64,000 nucleotides of DNA from Streptomyces sp. APSN-46.1 (GCF_022815725.1 NZ_JALGRF010000001.1:1054001-1118000); one strand, 5' to 3'. Shown: positions 31,093 through 41,446, counted from the stretch's first letter. Notes: generated by a model from the sequence alone, not told the origin. Numbers and translations are program-made.

Positions 31093-31848
31093 ATGGGACG
31101 TCAGATACGTGTACGCGGCGGGACGCTGGCCGTGGCGCTGGTGCTGGGCCTGGCCGGATGCGCCGGCGGGGGCGCCGGGGGAGACGGCAAACCCGGCGGG
31201 AACCCGAGCGCCAAGGCGACCGGCCAACCGACGGCGAAGCCGACGGGGAAGGCGCCCGCACCGGCGGAAGGCGGCAAAGCGGCCGCCGGGGACGTCCTGC
31301 CCGGCATGGTCACGGCGGCCATGGCCCGCACCCGACTGGCGGGGCTGAAGGTCGCCGAGGCGGGCACGATGGCCGGGTACAGCCGGGACAGGTTCACGCA
31401 CTGGGCCGAGCAGGGCGACAAGTGCGACACCCGCGAGGTCGTCCTCAAGCGCGACGGGACCGATGTGGCGCGGGACTCCGAATGCCGTGCGGTGTCGGGG
31501 CGCTGGAAGAGCCTGTACGACGGGGTGGCCGTCAACGACGCGGGGAAGCTGGACATCGACCACATGGTGCCGCTCGCGGAGGCCTGGCGCTCCGGCGCCG
31601 CGGGCTGGGACGCCGCCCGGCGCGAGGCCTTCGCGAACGACCTGACCCACCCGCAGCTGCTGGCGGTGTCGGCGTCGTCCAACCGGTCCAAGGGCGACCA
31701 GAGCCCGGACCTGTGGCAGCCGCCGGACAAGGGCAGCTGGTGCCAGTACGGGCGTGCCTGGACCGCCGTCAAATCCGACTACGGTCTGACCGTCACCGAA
31801 CCCGAGAAGGCCATGCTCACCACCATGATCAACACATGCGCGCCATGA
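31093..31848 (+). CDS. HNH-family secreted nuclease-like lipoprotein
   Basis: A 251-residue protein with a lipoprotein signal: Arg-rich start, hydrophobic TLAVALVLGL, lipobox LAGC with Cys23. A Gly/Lys/Pro-rich tether of about 55 residues follows. The C-terminal domain matches the DUF1524/HNH secreted nuclease group common in actinobacteria: YSRDRFTHW, KCDTREVVL, DIDHMVPLAEAW (catalytic DxDHxVPL), then SNRSKGDQSPDLW and WCQYGRAW near the end. The likely role is cell-surface degradation of nucleic acid for nutrition or competition. The start at 31093 gives a clean signal peptide; in-frame starts further upstream would bury it. The stop overlaps the next ATG (ATGA). Confidence 0.85.
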   Translation: MGRQIRVRGGTLAVALVLGLAGCAGGGAGGDGKPGGNPSAKATGQPTAKPTGKAPAPAEGGKAAAGDVLPGMVTAAMARTRLAGLKVAEAGTMAGYSRDRFTHWAEQGDKCDTREVVLKRDGTDVARDSECRAVSGRWKSLYDGVAVNDAGKLDIDHMVPLAEAWRSGAAGWDAARREAFANDLTHPQLLAVSASSNRSKGDQSPDLWQPPDKGSWCQYGRAWTAVKSDYGLTVTEPEKAMLTTMINTCAP

Positions 31849-32165
31849 ATGCGGCGAACGCCATGAATACCATGAAAGCCATGAATGGTATGAATGCCCC
31901 GCAGGAGTGGCAGGACCAGGTCCTGGCCGGGCCCGGTGGCGCGATGACCGACGAGGTCGGCGTCATCACCGGCCCGCTCACCCTCCGTACGGTCGCCGGG
32001 TCCGACGGGAAGGTCCGGTTCGAGATCCAGTACACCGACGCGGACGAGTGGTACACGCTCAGCGGCAGCCCGCTCCCCCACGGCGATCCGCACGCGCTCC
32101 ACACCGCCGCCCTTGCCGCGATCCGGGCGGGACACGGGGCCCAGGCGCCTCCCGTCGGCTCCTGA
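31845..32165 (+). CDS. Small hypothetical protein with Met/Asn repeat N-terminus
   Basis: Up to 106 residues. The first ~17 residues are a run of Met-Asn/Met-Lys units (MNAANAMNTMKAMNGMNAP), giving six in-frame ATG codons, any of which could be the start; the first overlaps the upstream stop. The conserved-looking part is EWQDQVLAGPGG, then LTLRTVAGSDGKVRFEIQYTDADEW and a His-rich helix at the end. It is probably a small soluble beta-sheet protein. No named family is recognised. It shares the operon with the HNH lipoprotein, so an immunity or accessory role is conceivable but unproven. Confidence 0.6.
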   Translation: MNAANAMNTMKAMNGMNAPQEWQDQVLAGPGGAMTDEVGVITGPLTLRTVAGSDGKVRFEIQYTDADEWYTLSGSPLPHGDPHALHTAALAAIRAGHGAQAPPVGS

Positions 32166-32259
32166 CCGCGCTCGGACTGCCACGTCCGGCGGGAAACCGC
32201 TGGTCAGCGGAGTCCCGAGCTGACAGACTGAAACGGCGTATCACCCCCAGGAGGACAAA

Positions 32260-32451
32260 ATGACTGACGGAACAGACACCCCGCAGGACGAGTCGCCGGC
32301 CGAGGAGGCCAAGCGCAAGTTCCGGGAGGCGCTGGAGCGCAACGCGGCGAACGCCCACTCCCAGCAGGCCCACCAGAACCGGGCCAAGGTGCAGGGCTCC
32401 AGCAGCGGCGCCGGCGGCAAGAACAAGAAGGTCCGCCGCAAGACCGGCTGA
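32260..32451 (+). CDS. DUF5302 family small basic protein
   Basis: A 63-residue highly charged, probably disordered protein: acidic start DGTDTPQDESPAEE, the conserved AKRKFREALERNAANAHSQQ, then a Gly/Ser hinge and a Lys/Arg-rich tail GKNKKVRRKTG. This matches DUF5302, a small actinobacterial family of unknown role. The ATG follows CAGGAGGAC at ideal spacing. It is monocistronic, with a terminator hairpin 74 bp downstream. Confidence 0.82.
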   Translation: MTDGTDTPQDESPAEEAKRKFREALERNAANAHSQQAHQNRAKVQGSSSGAGGKNKKVRRKTG

Positions 32452-32458
32452 CCTCGCT

Positions 32459-32524
32459 CTCCAGGAGCACTCCAGGAGACTCCGGGAGACTCCGGAAGCG
32501 TTCCAGGAGCTCCCCAGGAGCTCT
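32459..32524 (+). repeat. Decaying ~10-bp tandem repeats (ACTCCAGGAG type)
   Basis: Four to six degenerate copies of ACTCCAGGAG/ACTCCGGGAG follow the DUF5302 stop. There is no coding content. Each copy contains a ribosome-site-like AGGAG without a start codon. Confidence 0.55.
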
Positions 32525-32544
32525 CGCGCCGCTGACGCGGCGCG
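32525..32544. terminator. Hairpin after DUF5302 gene
   Basis: 8-bp stem CGCGCCGC / GCGGCGCG with a 4-nt loop (TGAC). It separates DUF5302 from the rodlin gene. Confidence 0.6.
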
Positions 32545-32692
32545 CCATCTGTCGCACCCCGACCGGATCCACCACCGGCGGGGGGCGAGTTGTTGGGCCG
32601 CATGGGTGACGGGCGATAACCAAGGGCCGCGGCGGTAGTTGACCAGCATGTCCCGCCGGGGAACCACTCATGCGACAGAAGGATTCTCAGAC

Positions 32693-33106
32693 ATGCTCAA
32701 GAAGTTCATGACCTCCGCCGCGATCGCCGCCACCGCACTGGGCGCGGGTGCCATGGCAGCGTCCCCGGCGATGGCGATCGGCAACGACAACGGCGTCACC
32801 ACGGTGAACGGCAACCACGCCGCGCAGATCTACGGCAACCAGAAGACCGAGGGCGTCATGAGCCCCCAGCTCGGCCTGGTCCAGGGCTCCCTCAACAAGC
32901 TCTGCGTCGGCCTGCCGGCGAAGGTCAACGCCGAGTCGCTGCTCGCGATCATCGCCAACGTCGGCGTGCAGGACATCAACGTCCTGTCCCACCCGCAGAA
33001 CCAGCAGTGCGCCGAGAACTCGACCCAGGCCAAGGGCGACGAGTCCCTCTCGCACATCCTGGACAACATCCCGGTGCTCTCCGGCAACCTCTCCTCCGGC
33101 AGCTGA
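32693..33106 (+). CDS. rdl: Rodlin (Rdl) surface-structure protein
   Basis: A 137-residue secreted protein. The signal peptide is MLKKFMTSAAIAATALGAGA ending around ASPAMA. The mature protein is Asn/Gln/Gly-rich and closely follows the rodlin pattern: IGNDNGVTTVNGN, AAQIYGNQKTEGVMSPQ, LVQGSLNKLCVGLPAKVN, IANVGVQDINVLSHPQNQQC, ending in SGS. Two cysteines remain in the mature chain. Rodlins, with chaplins, organise the rodlet layer on aerial hyphae and spores. Only one rodlin gene is present here, and no chaplin gene is adjacent, unlike the divergent rdlA/rdlB pair known from S. coelicolor. The ATG follows AGAAGGA. Confidence 0.92.
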   Translation: MLKKFMTSAAIAATALGAGAMAASPAMAIGNDNGVTTVNGNHAAQIYGNQKTEGVMSPQLGLVQGSLNKLCVGLPAKVNAESLLAIIANVGVQDINVLSHPQNQQCAENSTQAKGDESLSHILDNIPVLSGNLSSGS

Positions 33107-33119
33107 CCCGTTCCCTCCG

Positions 33120-33153
33120 AACCGGCGTGACGACGTATGTCGTCACGCCGGTT
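33120..33153 (+). terminator. Rodlin gene terminator
   Basis: Perfect 15-bp stem AACCGGCGTGACGAC / GTCGTCACGCCGGTT with a 4-nt loop, 14 bp after the stop. A strong signal, as expected for a highly expressed structural gene. Confidence 0.88.
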
Positions 33154-33221
33154 CGGCGTTTTCCGGGCGGTGGGTCCCGGTTCCCGACAGCCCGGTCCGG
33201 TTCCCGACAGCGAGACTCACA

Positions 33222-33249
33222 TGGTCTAGACCTTGACAGGTCCAGACCA
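33222..33249 (+). promoter_or_regulatory. Chitinase promoter with two dre/chi-type operator repeats
   Basis: TGGTCTAGACCT (33222-33233) and AGGTCCAGACCA (33238-33249) are two copies of the 12-bp Streptomyces chitinase direct-repeat/DasR (dre) element. The -35 box TTGACA (33233-33238) lies exactly between and overlapping them. The GTG of the chitinase gene is 64 bp further on. Established knowledge: such sites give GlcNAc/chitin-dependent control. Confidence 0.88.
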
Positions 33250-33312
33250 GCTTCGGTTCAGTGGCGGTAGTCGCCTCCCCCCGGCAACTCCCCCCACTCA
33301 AGGAGCACTTAC

Positions 33313-34230
33313 GTGATACGTGCGCTACGCCGCCGCGCCCTCTCGCTGGCCGCCACCGCTGCCGTCACCCTCGGTCTCGCGATCGCCCTCCCCTCCTCGT
33401 CCGCCACGGCGGCCCCCGCGTGCGTCGGCGCGTGGGCCTCCTCGGCCGTCTACACCAACGGCATGAGCGCCTCGTACAGCGGCCACAACTGGCAGGCGAA
33501 GTGGTGGACCCAGGGCGAGACGCCCGGCACCACCGGGCAGTGGGGCGTCTGGTCCGACCAGGGCGCCTGCGGTGGCGGCGGGGGCCAGGACCCGGGCACG
33601 GGCAACCCGTCCGGGTTCGTGGTCAGCGAGGCCCAGTTCAACCAGATGTTCCCGAACCGGAATTCCTTCTACACGTACAACGGCCTGGTCGCCGCGCTGT
33701 CGGCGTACCCCGGCTTCGCCACCACCGGCGACGACACCGTCAAGCGCCGCGAGGCGGCCGCCTTCCTCGCGAACGTCTCGCACGAGACGGGCGGGCTCGT
33801 CCACATCGTGGAGCAGAACACCGCCAACTACCCGCACTACTGCGACGCGACGCAGCCGTACGGCTGTCCGGCGGGGCAGGCCGCGTACTACGGACGGGGC
33901 CCGATCCAGCTCAGCTGGAACTTCAACTACAAGGCGGCCGGCGACGCCCTCGGCATCAACCTGCTCGCCAACCCCTACCTCGTCGAGCAGGACCCGGCCG
34001 TCGCCATGAAGACGGCGCTCTGGTACTGGAACACCCAGAACGGGCCGGGCACGATGACCGCGCACGCGGCGATGGTCAACGGCGCGGGCTTCGGCGAGAC
34101 GATCCGCTCCATCAACGGCTCCCTGGAGTGCAACGGCGGCAACCCGGCCCAGGTCCAGAGCCGGATCTCGGCGTACCAGAGCTTCACCCAGCTGCTCGGC
34201 GTGACGCCGGGGAACAACCTCAGCTGCTGA
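33313..34230 (+). CDS. GH19 chitinase with N-terminal chitin-binding module
   Basis: A 305-residue secreted chitinase. The signal peptide covers residues 1-34. A CBM5/12-type chitin-binding module is at ~36-87 (WASSAVYTNGMSASYSGHNW, WQAKWWTQGETPG), then a Gly/Pro linker, then the GH19 catalytic domain from ~100. Catalytic Glu158 is in NVSHETGG and the second acid is Glu167 in HIVEQN; YYGRGPIQLSWNFNY and ALWYWNTQNGP are further GH19 blocks. This resembles the ChiC/ChiF/ChiG class of Streptomyces. The start is GTG 33313 after AAGGAGC. The chitin-responsive promoter upstream supports the assignment. Confidence 0.95.
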   Translation: MIRALRRRALSLAATAAVTLGLAIALPSSSATAAPACVGAWASSAVYTNGMSASYSGHNWQAKWWTQGETPGTTGQWGVWSDQGACGGGGGQDPGTGNPSGFVVSEAQFNQMFPNRNSFYTYNGLVAALSAYPGFATTGDDTVKRREAAAFLANVSHETGGLVHIVEQNTANYPHYCDATQPYGCPAGQAAYYGRGPIQLSWNFNYKAAGDALGINLLANPYLVEQDPAVAMKTALWYWNTQNGPGTMTAHAAMVNGAGFGETIRSINGSLECNGGNPAQVQSRISAYQSFTQLLGVTPGNNLSC

Positions 34231-34264
34231 CGGAACGGAGGACGGACCTGCCGCCCGCGGCGGG

Positions 34265-37027
34265 TCAGCCGGTGCGCAGGGCGGTGGCCAGCTGGGCCCG
34301 GGAGCGCACGTCGAGCTTCTGGTAGATGCGGGTCAGCCGGGACTCCACCGTCTTGACGCTGAGGAACAGTTTGGCCGCCGCTTCCTGGTTGCTGGCGCCC
34401 TGGCTGACGAGCAGGGCGAGTTTCGTCTCGGCCTCGGTCAGGGCCGCCACCCCGGGGTGCCGGGCGGCGGCCGCCTCGGGCGCGGTCTCCCGGGCCAGGT
34501 CGAGCCAGGGCTTCGCGCCGGCCCGGTCGAACACCTCGGCGGCCGCCTGGAGCGCGGCGCGGGCCGGGGCGCGGCGGCGGCGGCGCCGTTCGGTCCGGGC
34601 GAGGGCGAGCAGGGTGCGGCCGCGTTCCAGCGGGAGTCCGAGGGCCGCGAACCTCTCGGCCGTGGCCTCCAGGAGCGCCACGGCCCCCTGCGCGTCACCG
34701 AGGGCCGACCGGCACAGGCCCTGGGCCCGGTCGAGTGCGGCCACCACGGTGGTGCGCCCGAGCGCGAGGGCCGTCGTACGGACGCCGTCGATCAGCTCCG
34801 CCGCCTCGCCGGGCGCGTCGGCGGCGACCAGGGCCTCGGCGAGCTCCCCGTGCCAGCGCAGGATCGAGGGGTCCACCACCTGCTGGGCGGCCTCCAGCTC
34901 CGCGACCCGGCGCAGCGTGGCGACCGCCTTCGCCGCTTCCCCGGTGGCCAGTTCGACCAGTCCGAGGGCGTACAGGCTCCGCGAGAGGAACACCTGGTCG
35001 TGTTCTTCCTCGGAGGCCTGGATGCCGCGCCGGGCGTAGGCCGCGGCCCGTGCGAAGCTGCCGCCCATCGCTTCGGCCGTCGCGGCGCAGTACCAGGCCG
35101 GGCCGGGCGAGAGGCCCGCCTCGATGGTCAGCTCCAGCGCGCGGCGGGAGTGCGCGGTCCCGGCGGCACACCGGCCGCGCCGCAGCTCGGCCTCGGTGAG
35201 GCTGCGCAGCACCTCGAAGACGTCCTCGGCGGAGCCGGTCCGCTGGACTGCGGGCAGCAGCACCAGCAGCTGGCGGCGGGCGTCGCCGAGCCGGTCGTCG
35301 AAGAGGGCGTGGCGTACGGCCAGGTACTGGGGCGCGTTGCGCATGCCGAGCGGCACCTCGGGGGCGGGCAGGGCGAGCGCCTCGGCAAGGATCTCCTCCG
35401 CGTCCCGGTCGCCGAGGATGCGGCCCATCCGGGCCCGCACGGTCAGGGCCATGGCCTCGGCCACCTGGTCGCCCCCGGTGGCGGCGAGCGCCCCGGCCGC
35501 CGCGGCCGCGTCGCGGGAGCGAACGGGGTCACCGTCGCTGAGGTTGTACTTCGTGGCGACGCGGAGCTGGACGGCGGCCTGGAGCGACGGGTCTCCGGCG
35601 GCGTCGTCCATGGCGTAGGCGAAGGTCTCGTCGAGGTCGGCGAGGGCCTGCCCGGCGGCGTCGATCACGGCGAGCCGGGCCCGTACCCGGTCGGCGGGCG
35701 AGGCGTCGCGGGCCAGCACCGCCCGGGTGGCGCGCCGGGCGAGGTCGGCGCGGCCGGCCCAGCCCGCGTCCTCGGCGGCGGCGACGAGCCGGGCCAGTTC
35801 GTCCCCGGGCAGGTGGACCGGCGTACGGTCCGCCGCGAGCAGGCCGAGTTCGGCGGCGAGGGCGCGCTGGCCGCGGCGCCGGCAGGCCGCGGCGGCCTCG
35901 GTGATCTCGGCGGCGAGCCACTGGTCGGGGGTGTCCACGGCCAGCGCGCGGTGCCGTACCGCCTGGACGGGATCGTCCACGGCGTCGGCCAACGCGGCGT
36001 GCGCCGCGGCGCGTTCGGGCCACCCGGCGTCGGCCGCCAGGGCGGTCGGCAGCGCCCCGGCGGTGAACCGGACCGAGCCGTCCTCTCCTACGGTGACCAG
36101 CGCGGCCCGCTCGGCCTCCGCGAGTTCCGCCTCCGCGTCGGGGCGGCCGGCCCGCCGGAGCAGCGCGGTGGTCGGACGGGCCGCGAGGGCGGCGAGCAGC
36201 AGGGTGCGGCGGGCCTGGGCGGGAGCTTCGGCGAGCAGCCGCCGGGCGACCTCGCGGGCCTGCCCGGAGACGGGCAGGGTGTCGGCGTGGTGGGCGCCGC
36301 CGTCGCGGGCTCCGGCGGCTTCGGCGAGGGAGTGTCCGAGGGCGAGGGCGAGCCGGGGGTTTCCGCCGCTGGCCTGGTGGATGCGGCCGGCGAGGCGGGC
36401 GGGCAGGCCGTGGCGGACGAGCAGTTCGGCTATCTCCTCGGCGCCGAGCGGGGGGACCCGGATGGCCGGGGTGCCGGGACCGCAGAGGGCTTCGGCGACG
36501 GGGGTTCCGCCCTGTACGCATTCGGCCACGAGGACTCGTACGCGGGGCGGGGTGAGGCGCAGGGCGAACCGGAGCAGGTCGGTGCTCTCGGCGTCGAGCC
36601 ACTGGGCGTTGTCGAGGACGAGCAGGACGGGGTTGCGGTCGGCGAGGGTACGGAGGACCTCGACGAGGGCGAGGCGCAGCGCGACGTGGTCGCGGCCGGC
36701 CCGGGGCTCGTCCGCCTCGCGGCGCAGCAGGGCGATGGCGGTGCGCTGCGGTCCTGCCAGGTTCTCCAGCGCGGTGCAGGGGACGGAGGAGAGCAGGGCG
36801 GCGGCCGAGGCCTCGGGTATCCACCGGTCGGCGGCCTCGGGGGTGAGCCGGAGCACCGTCTCGCGGCGCTCGGCGACGGCCGCGACGGCGCGTAGCACCT
36901 CGGTCTTGCCCGCGCCGGTGGGTCCGGTGAGGACGGCTCGCCCGTGCGTGGTCAGCGCGCGGTCGACCGCCTCGATGATTTCGCGCTGCCCCACGGTCGT
37001 GTCAGCGTGCCCCGTCGCCGCCACCAC
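34265..37027 (-). CDS. Large ATP-binding LuxR family transcriptional regulator (LAL type)
   Basis: A 920-residue regulator. The N-terminal AAA/STAND ATPase has Walker A GPTGAGKT (35-42) and Walker B NPVLLVLDNAQWLD (~133-147). The middle ~500 residues are helical repeats of TPR type (for example RSLYALGLVELATGEAAKAV). The last ~60 residues are a LuxR/GerE HTH: LTEAETKLALLVSQGASNQE, then AAKLFLSVKTVESRLTRIYQ. LAL proteins are often pathway-specific activators in Streptomyces. No biosynthetic cluster is adjacent; the candidates within reach are the chitinase (convergent) and the protease upstream. The start used is the in-frame codon just before the P-loop region. It is separated by a terminator from the protease gene. 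Confidence 0.9.
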   Translation of the reverse strand: MVAATGHADTTVGQREIIEAVDRALTTHGRAVLTGPTGAGKTEVLRAVAAVAERRETVLRLTPEAADRWIPEASAAALLSSVPCTALENLAGPQRTAIALLRREADEPRAGRDHVALRLALVEVLRTLADRNPVLLVLDNAQWLDAESTDLLRFALRLTPPRVRVLVAECVQGGTPVAEALCGPGTPAIRVPPLGAEEIAELLVRHGLPARLAGRIHQASGGNPRLALALGHSLAEAAGARDGGAHHADTLPVSGQAREVARRLLAEAPAQARRTLLLAALAARPTTALLRRAGRPDAEAELAEAERAALVTVGEDGSVRFTAGALPTALAADAGWPERAAAHAALADAVDDPVQAVRHRALAVDTPDQWLAAEITEAAAACRRRGQRALAAELGLLAADRTPVHLPGDELARLVAAAEDAGWAGRADLARRATRAVLARDASPADRVRARLAVIDAAGQALADLDETFAYAMDDAAGDPSLQAAVQLRVATKYNLSDGDPVRSRDAAAAAGALAATGGDQVAEAMALTVRARMGRILGDRDAEEILAEALALPAPEVPLGMRNAPQYLAVRHALFDDRLGDARRQLLVLLPAVQRTGSAEDVFEVLRSLTEAELRRGRCAAGTAHSRRALELTIEAGLSPGPAWYCAATAEAMGGSFARAAAYARRGIQASEEEHDQVFLSRSLYALGLVELATGEAAKAVATLRRVAELEAAQQVVDPSILRWHGELAEALVAADAPGEAAELIDGVRTTALALGRTTVVAALDRAQGLCRSALGDAQGAVALLEATAERFAALGLPLERGRTLLALARTERRRRRRAPARAALQAAAEVFDRAGAKPWLDLARETAPEAAAARHPGVAALTEAETKLALLVSQGASNQEAAAKLFLSVKTVESRLTRIYQKLDVRSRAQLATALRTG

Positions 37028-37145
37028 ACACAGCCACCAGCCTCTCGGTCCCCAGCTCCTGTGCCTTTCCTGTGAGAGGCGACAATACGAGGTCGGATGC
37101 CGAGTGGACCCGGATTGTGACGCAGAATTCAGTCAGATGACAGGA

Positions 37146-37195
37146 AAGCCCGGCGGACCTGCCGGTACGAGGTGTATCGGCAGGTCCGCGGGCTT
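37146..37195 (-). terminator. Terminator of the S8 protease gene
   Basis: Two stacked arms, AAGCCCG/CGGGCTT and CGGACCTGCCG/CGGCAGGTCCG, give 18 bp with a single bulged base and a 13-nt loop. It lies 50 bp past the protease stop. On the minus strand the stem is followed by TTTCCTGTC. Confidence 0.8.
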
Positions 37196-37245
37196 GTTTG
37201 GTCCGTACTATCGGCCCGTCAGGCGGGGCCGGAGCGGGGCCGGGA

Positions 37246-39036
<1,791 letters not shown>

Positions 39037-39429
39037 GGTGTTCCCTTTCGCGGGCCGTTTCCGGGCAGGCCGGAGCGGCCGGTTCGAGCAGTGTGGGAGG
39101 TGAACCGGCGGCCGCGGAGGCCGGGCGCGGGGTGGTCGAACCCGCGCCGGCCACCGCCGCGCGCCGCGTTGCCCGGCCGCGACGGCGAGGCAGGGCAACG
39201 GCGGTTACCGGCGATCCGCCCGGCCGTACGGCTTCACACCATGTGGGGTTGGTGCGGGGGCCGCTGTGGCCGGAAAAGATCGCCGGTGGGCAGACAGTAG
39301 GCAACGCGGGGATGAACCCGATAGGGGGAAAACCCTTGTCGCTCCCCTGCCGCACCCCCTCCCGGCGAGGGGTGGCGGGACCGGTGCGCACCCGCGAACG
39401 AGCGAAGGGCCCCTGGAAACCGCCGAGCC
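39037..39429. other. Intergenic region upstream of the protease gene
   Basis: 393 bp without a gene. On the minus strand, TTGCCT at about 39300 followed after 17 bp by GATCTT is the best promoter candidate for the protease. A run GATAGGGGGAAAACCC lies nearby. Confidence 0.35.
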
Positions 39430-40218
39430 CTAGAGCGGCGGGTGGAGCTTGCGGAAGTATGTCCAGCTGGTCTCGTTCGGTTCGGTCCACTTCTCCGGGG
39501 CGTGGGCGAACTCGGGGTGGCGGGCGGCGATGTACGCGCGGGTGCGGTCGGGTACCTCGGCGTAGGAGCCGAGCTTGCGGCCGCGGCAGTGGAAGGTCAG
39601 GCCGCCGGGGCGCTGTCCCTGTTCCATCCAGGGGAGCCAAGGGGACATCCTGGTCCACGACATGGTGGCGGGGACGCTCGGCTCGTCGGTGGTGAGGACC
39701 GAGGCGGGGGCGAAGAACTGGAAGAGTTCCAGGGCCCGGTAGGTGTCGTCGGCGGAGTTGGCCGGGTAGTCCGCGACGGGGAGGGGCGAGGGGTAGGCGA
39801 GCGGGATCTCCAGGCTGAAGCAGACCTGGTCGCCGAGTTCCGTCATCGGGACGGGGAACGGCCGCCATTTCTGGTGGGCGGGGTCGTTCCAGACGTGGAT
39901 CACCGGCTTGCCCTCCCAGGTCTCCAGGATCTCGCGGCTCCGGGGGTCGAGGTAGAACGCCGCTTCCCGGGTGAGAAGCCGGTACCCGCTCCCGGTCGGG
40001 CCGTCCCCGTTGGCGGCCCCGCCGGCGTCGTTGTCGGCGTCGGCGTCAGTGTCGGCGACGAGCCGCGCGACGTTGAGGCCTTCGAAGCCGAAGAGGCGGC
40101 GGTAGGACTCTCCCGGGGCCCAGGAATGCACGTCACCGGTCCACCAGAAGGTCACCTCGCTCCCGTCGAGCGAGGCGCGGGTGCGGGCGAGTGCCTGGAG
40201 GAGTTCCGCTGGTGTCAT
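39430..40218 (-). CDS. DUF1838 family protein
   Basis: A 262-residue protein of the DUF1838 family. Family-like stretches are TFWWTGDVHSWAPGE, RLFGFEGLNVARL, ATMSWTRMSPWLPWMEQGQ, LTFHCRGRKLGSY and a C-terminal WTEPNETSWTYFRKLHPP. There is no cofactor motif, signal peptide or membrane segment. An Asp/Ala/Gly-rich insertion (DTDADADNDAGG) with low-complexity codons is at ~58-75. The function of the family is unknown. ATG 40218 fits the alignment of the family start; an upstream in-frame start adds only basic low-complexity sequence. It is divergent from the DUF1996 gene (116 bp gap). Confidence 0.78.
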   Translation of the reverse strand: MTPAELLQALARTRASLDGSEVTFWWTGDVHSWAPGESYRRLFGFEGLNVARLVADTDADADNDAGGAANGDGPTGSGYRLLTREAAFYLDPRSREILETWEGKPVIHVWNDPAHQKWRPFPVPMTELGDQVCFSLEIPLAYPSPLPVADYPANSADDTYRALELFQFFAPASVLTTDEPSVPATMSWTRMSPWLPWMEQGQRPGGLTFHCRGRKLGSYAEVPDRTRAYIAARHPEFAHAPEKWTEPNETSWTYFRKLHPPL

Positions 40219-40334
40219 ACCGCGTACTGTGCGTGGCCGTCGCCCGGATCGGCAAGCACCGGCCAGGCCAACCGGGCCCGTCCGCAACCGAGTTCGAGAC
40301 GCCAGGTTGACGGGCACGGCGGGCACCGGCAACC

Positions 40335-41336
40335 GTGACCGCCATGGGGAACGAACACCGACTGTTCACGCTGCTCATCTGCCTGGTGCTGGGCGGCGGG
40401 CTGATCGCCGCCGTGCTGGGGGCTTCGCGGGCGGCCGGACCGCGGTCACGGACCGCGGCGGAGGCCGCCGGGGTGTACGTGGACCTACGCGACGTGGCGC
40501 CCGGCCCCGGGGAGCCGCCCCCGGCCGGGCCCGACGCCTCGACGGGCACGGTCGCGGTGGAGTGCGGCCGCAACGAAGAGGGCCATTACAACGAGGACAA
40601 CCTGGTGGTCTCGCCGGGGCTGGCGTCCGGCGCCCACCACACGCACGCGTACGTGGGGAACCTGTCGGCCGACGCCCTGTCGACCGACGCCACGCTCGAC
40701 TCCGCCGCCACGAGCTGTCGCGGCGGCGACCGGTCCACGTACTACTGGCCCGTACTGCGCCGGCCGGACCGGCCGGGCAGCAGCCCGCACGAGAGCTCCG
40801 CCGGGCACGGCAACGCGGGCGCGATCCTGCCGGAGGCCTCGGTGAGCGTGGAGTTCCGCGGCAGCCCGGTCAGCAAGGTCGTGCCGATGCCCCGGTTCCT
40901 GCGCGGTATGACCGGCGACGCCGTGGCCCACACCGCGGGCCGCGACGACGACGTACGGGCCCGCTGGGGCTGTTCCGGCTCCCCCGACCGGTCCACGACC
41001 GGCTATCCGCGCTGCCCGCCCGGCGACCGGGTGACCCGCACCTTGGTCTTCCCCAGCTGCTGGAACGGGCTGGACACCGCCAGCGCCGGGCACCGCTCGC
41101 ACCTGGCGTTCCCCGCCGCCGGCGGCATCTGCCCGCAGGGCACCTTTCCCGTGCCCCAACTGCGGCTCTCCCTCGCCTACGAGGTACCGCCGGACGTGCC
41201 GCTCGCGCTGGACTCCTTCCCGGAGCAGCGGCACAGCCCGAAGACGGATCACGCGATGTTCGTGAACGTGATGACGGCCGGGCAGATGCGGGGCGTCGTG
41301 GACTGCCTCAACGAGGGTCGGCACTGCCGGATCTGA
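40335..41336 (+). CDS. DUF1996 family exported protein
   Basis: A 333-residue protein with one N-terminal hydrophobic segment (~10-32, signal peptide or anchor). It then has the DUF1996 pattern: VECGRNEEGHYNEDNLVVSPGL, AHHTHAYVGN, TSCRGGDRSTYYWPVL, CWNGLDTASAGHRSHLAF, CPQGTFPVPQLRL, DHAMFVNVM. Conserved His and Cys residues suggest a metal- or sugar-related fold; the family occurs in fungi and actinobacteria and some members carry lectin domains. Function is not established. The start is GTG 40335 or ATG 40344. The gene ends 110 bp before the sigma factor gene, on the same strand. Confidence 0.82.
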   Translation: MTAMGNEHRLFTLLICLVLGGGLIAAVLGASRAAGPRSRTAAEAAGVYVDLRDVAPGPGEPPPAGPDASTGTVAVECGRNEEGHYNEDNLVVSPGLASGAHHTHAYVGNLSADALSTDATLDSAATSCRGGDRSTYYWPVLRRPDRPGSSPHESSAGHGNAGAILPEASVSVEFRGSPVSKVVPMPRFLRGMTGDAVAHTAGRDDDVRARWGCSGSPDRSTTGYPRCPPGDRVTRTLVFPSCWNGLDTASAGHRSHLAFPAAGGICPQGTFPVPQLRLSLAYEVPPDVPLALDSFPEQRHSPKTDHAMFVNVMTAGQMRGVVDCLNEGRHCRI

Positions 41337-41364
41337 CCGAGCGGCGCGCGTGACGCACATCACA

Positions 41365-41390
41365 TGAACCGGGCCTGACCGGGTGGCGTG
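41365..41390 (+). promoter_or_regulatory. ECF-type promoter upstream of the sigma factor gene
   Basis: TGAACC, 16 bp, CGTG, located about 57-82 bp before the sigma factor ATG. This is the common ECF sigma -35/-10 pattern (GGAAC / CGTC-like) and suggests autoregulation. Three CACCACG-type repeats follow at about 41399-41419. Confidence 0.5.
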
Positions 41391-41446
41391 TTCTGTCCGC
41401 ACCACGCACCACGCACCACGCAGCGCGAGGAAGACGGAGAGGTGAG

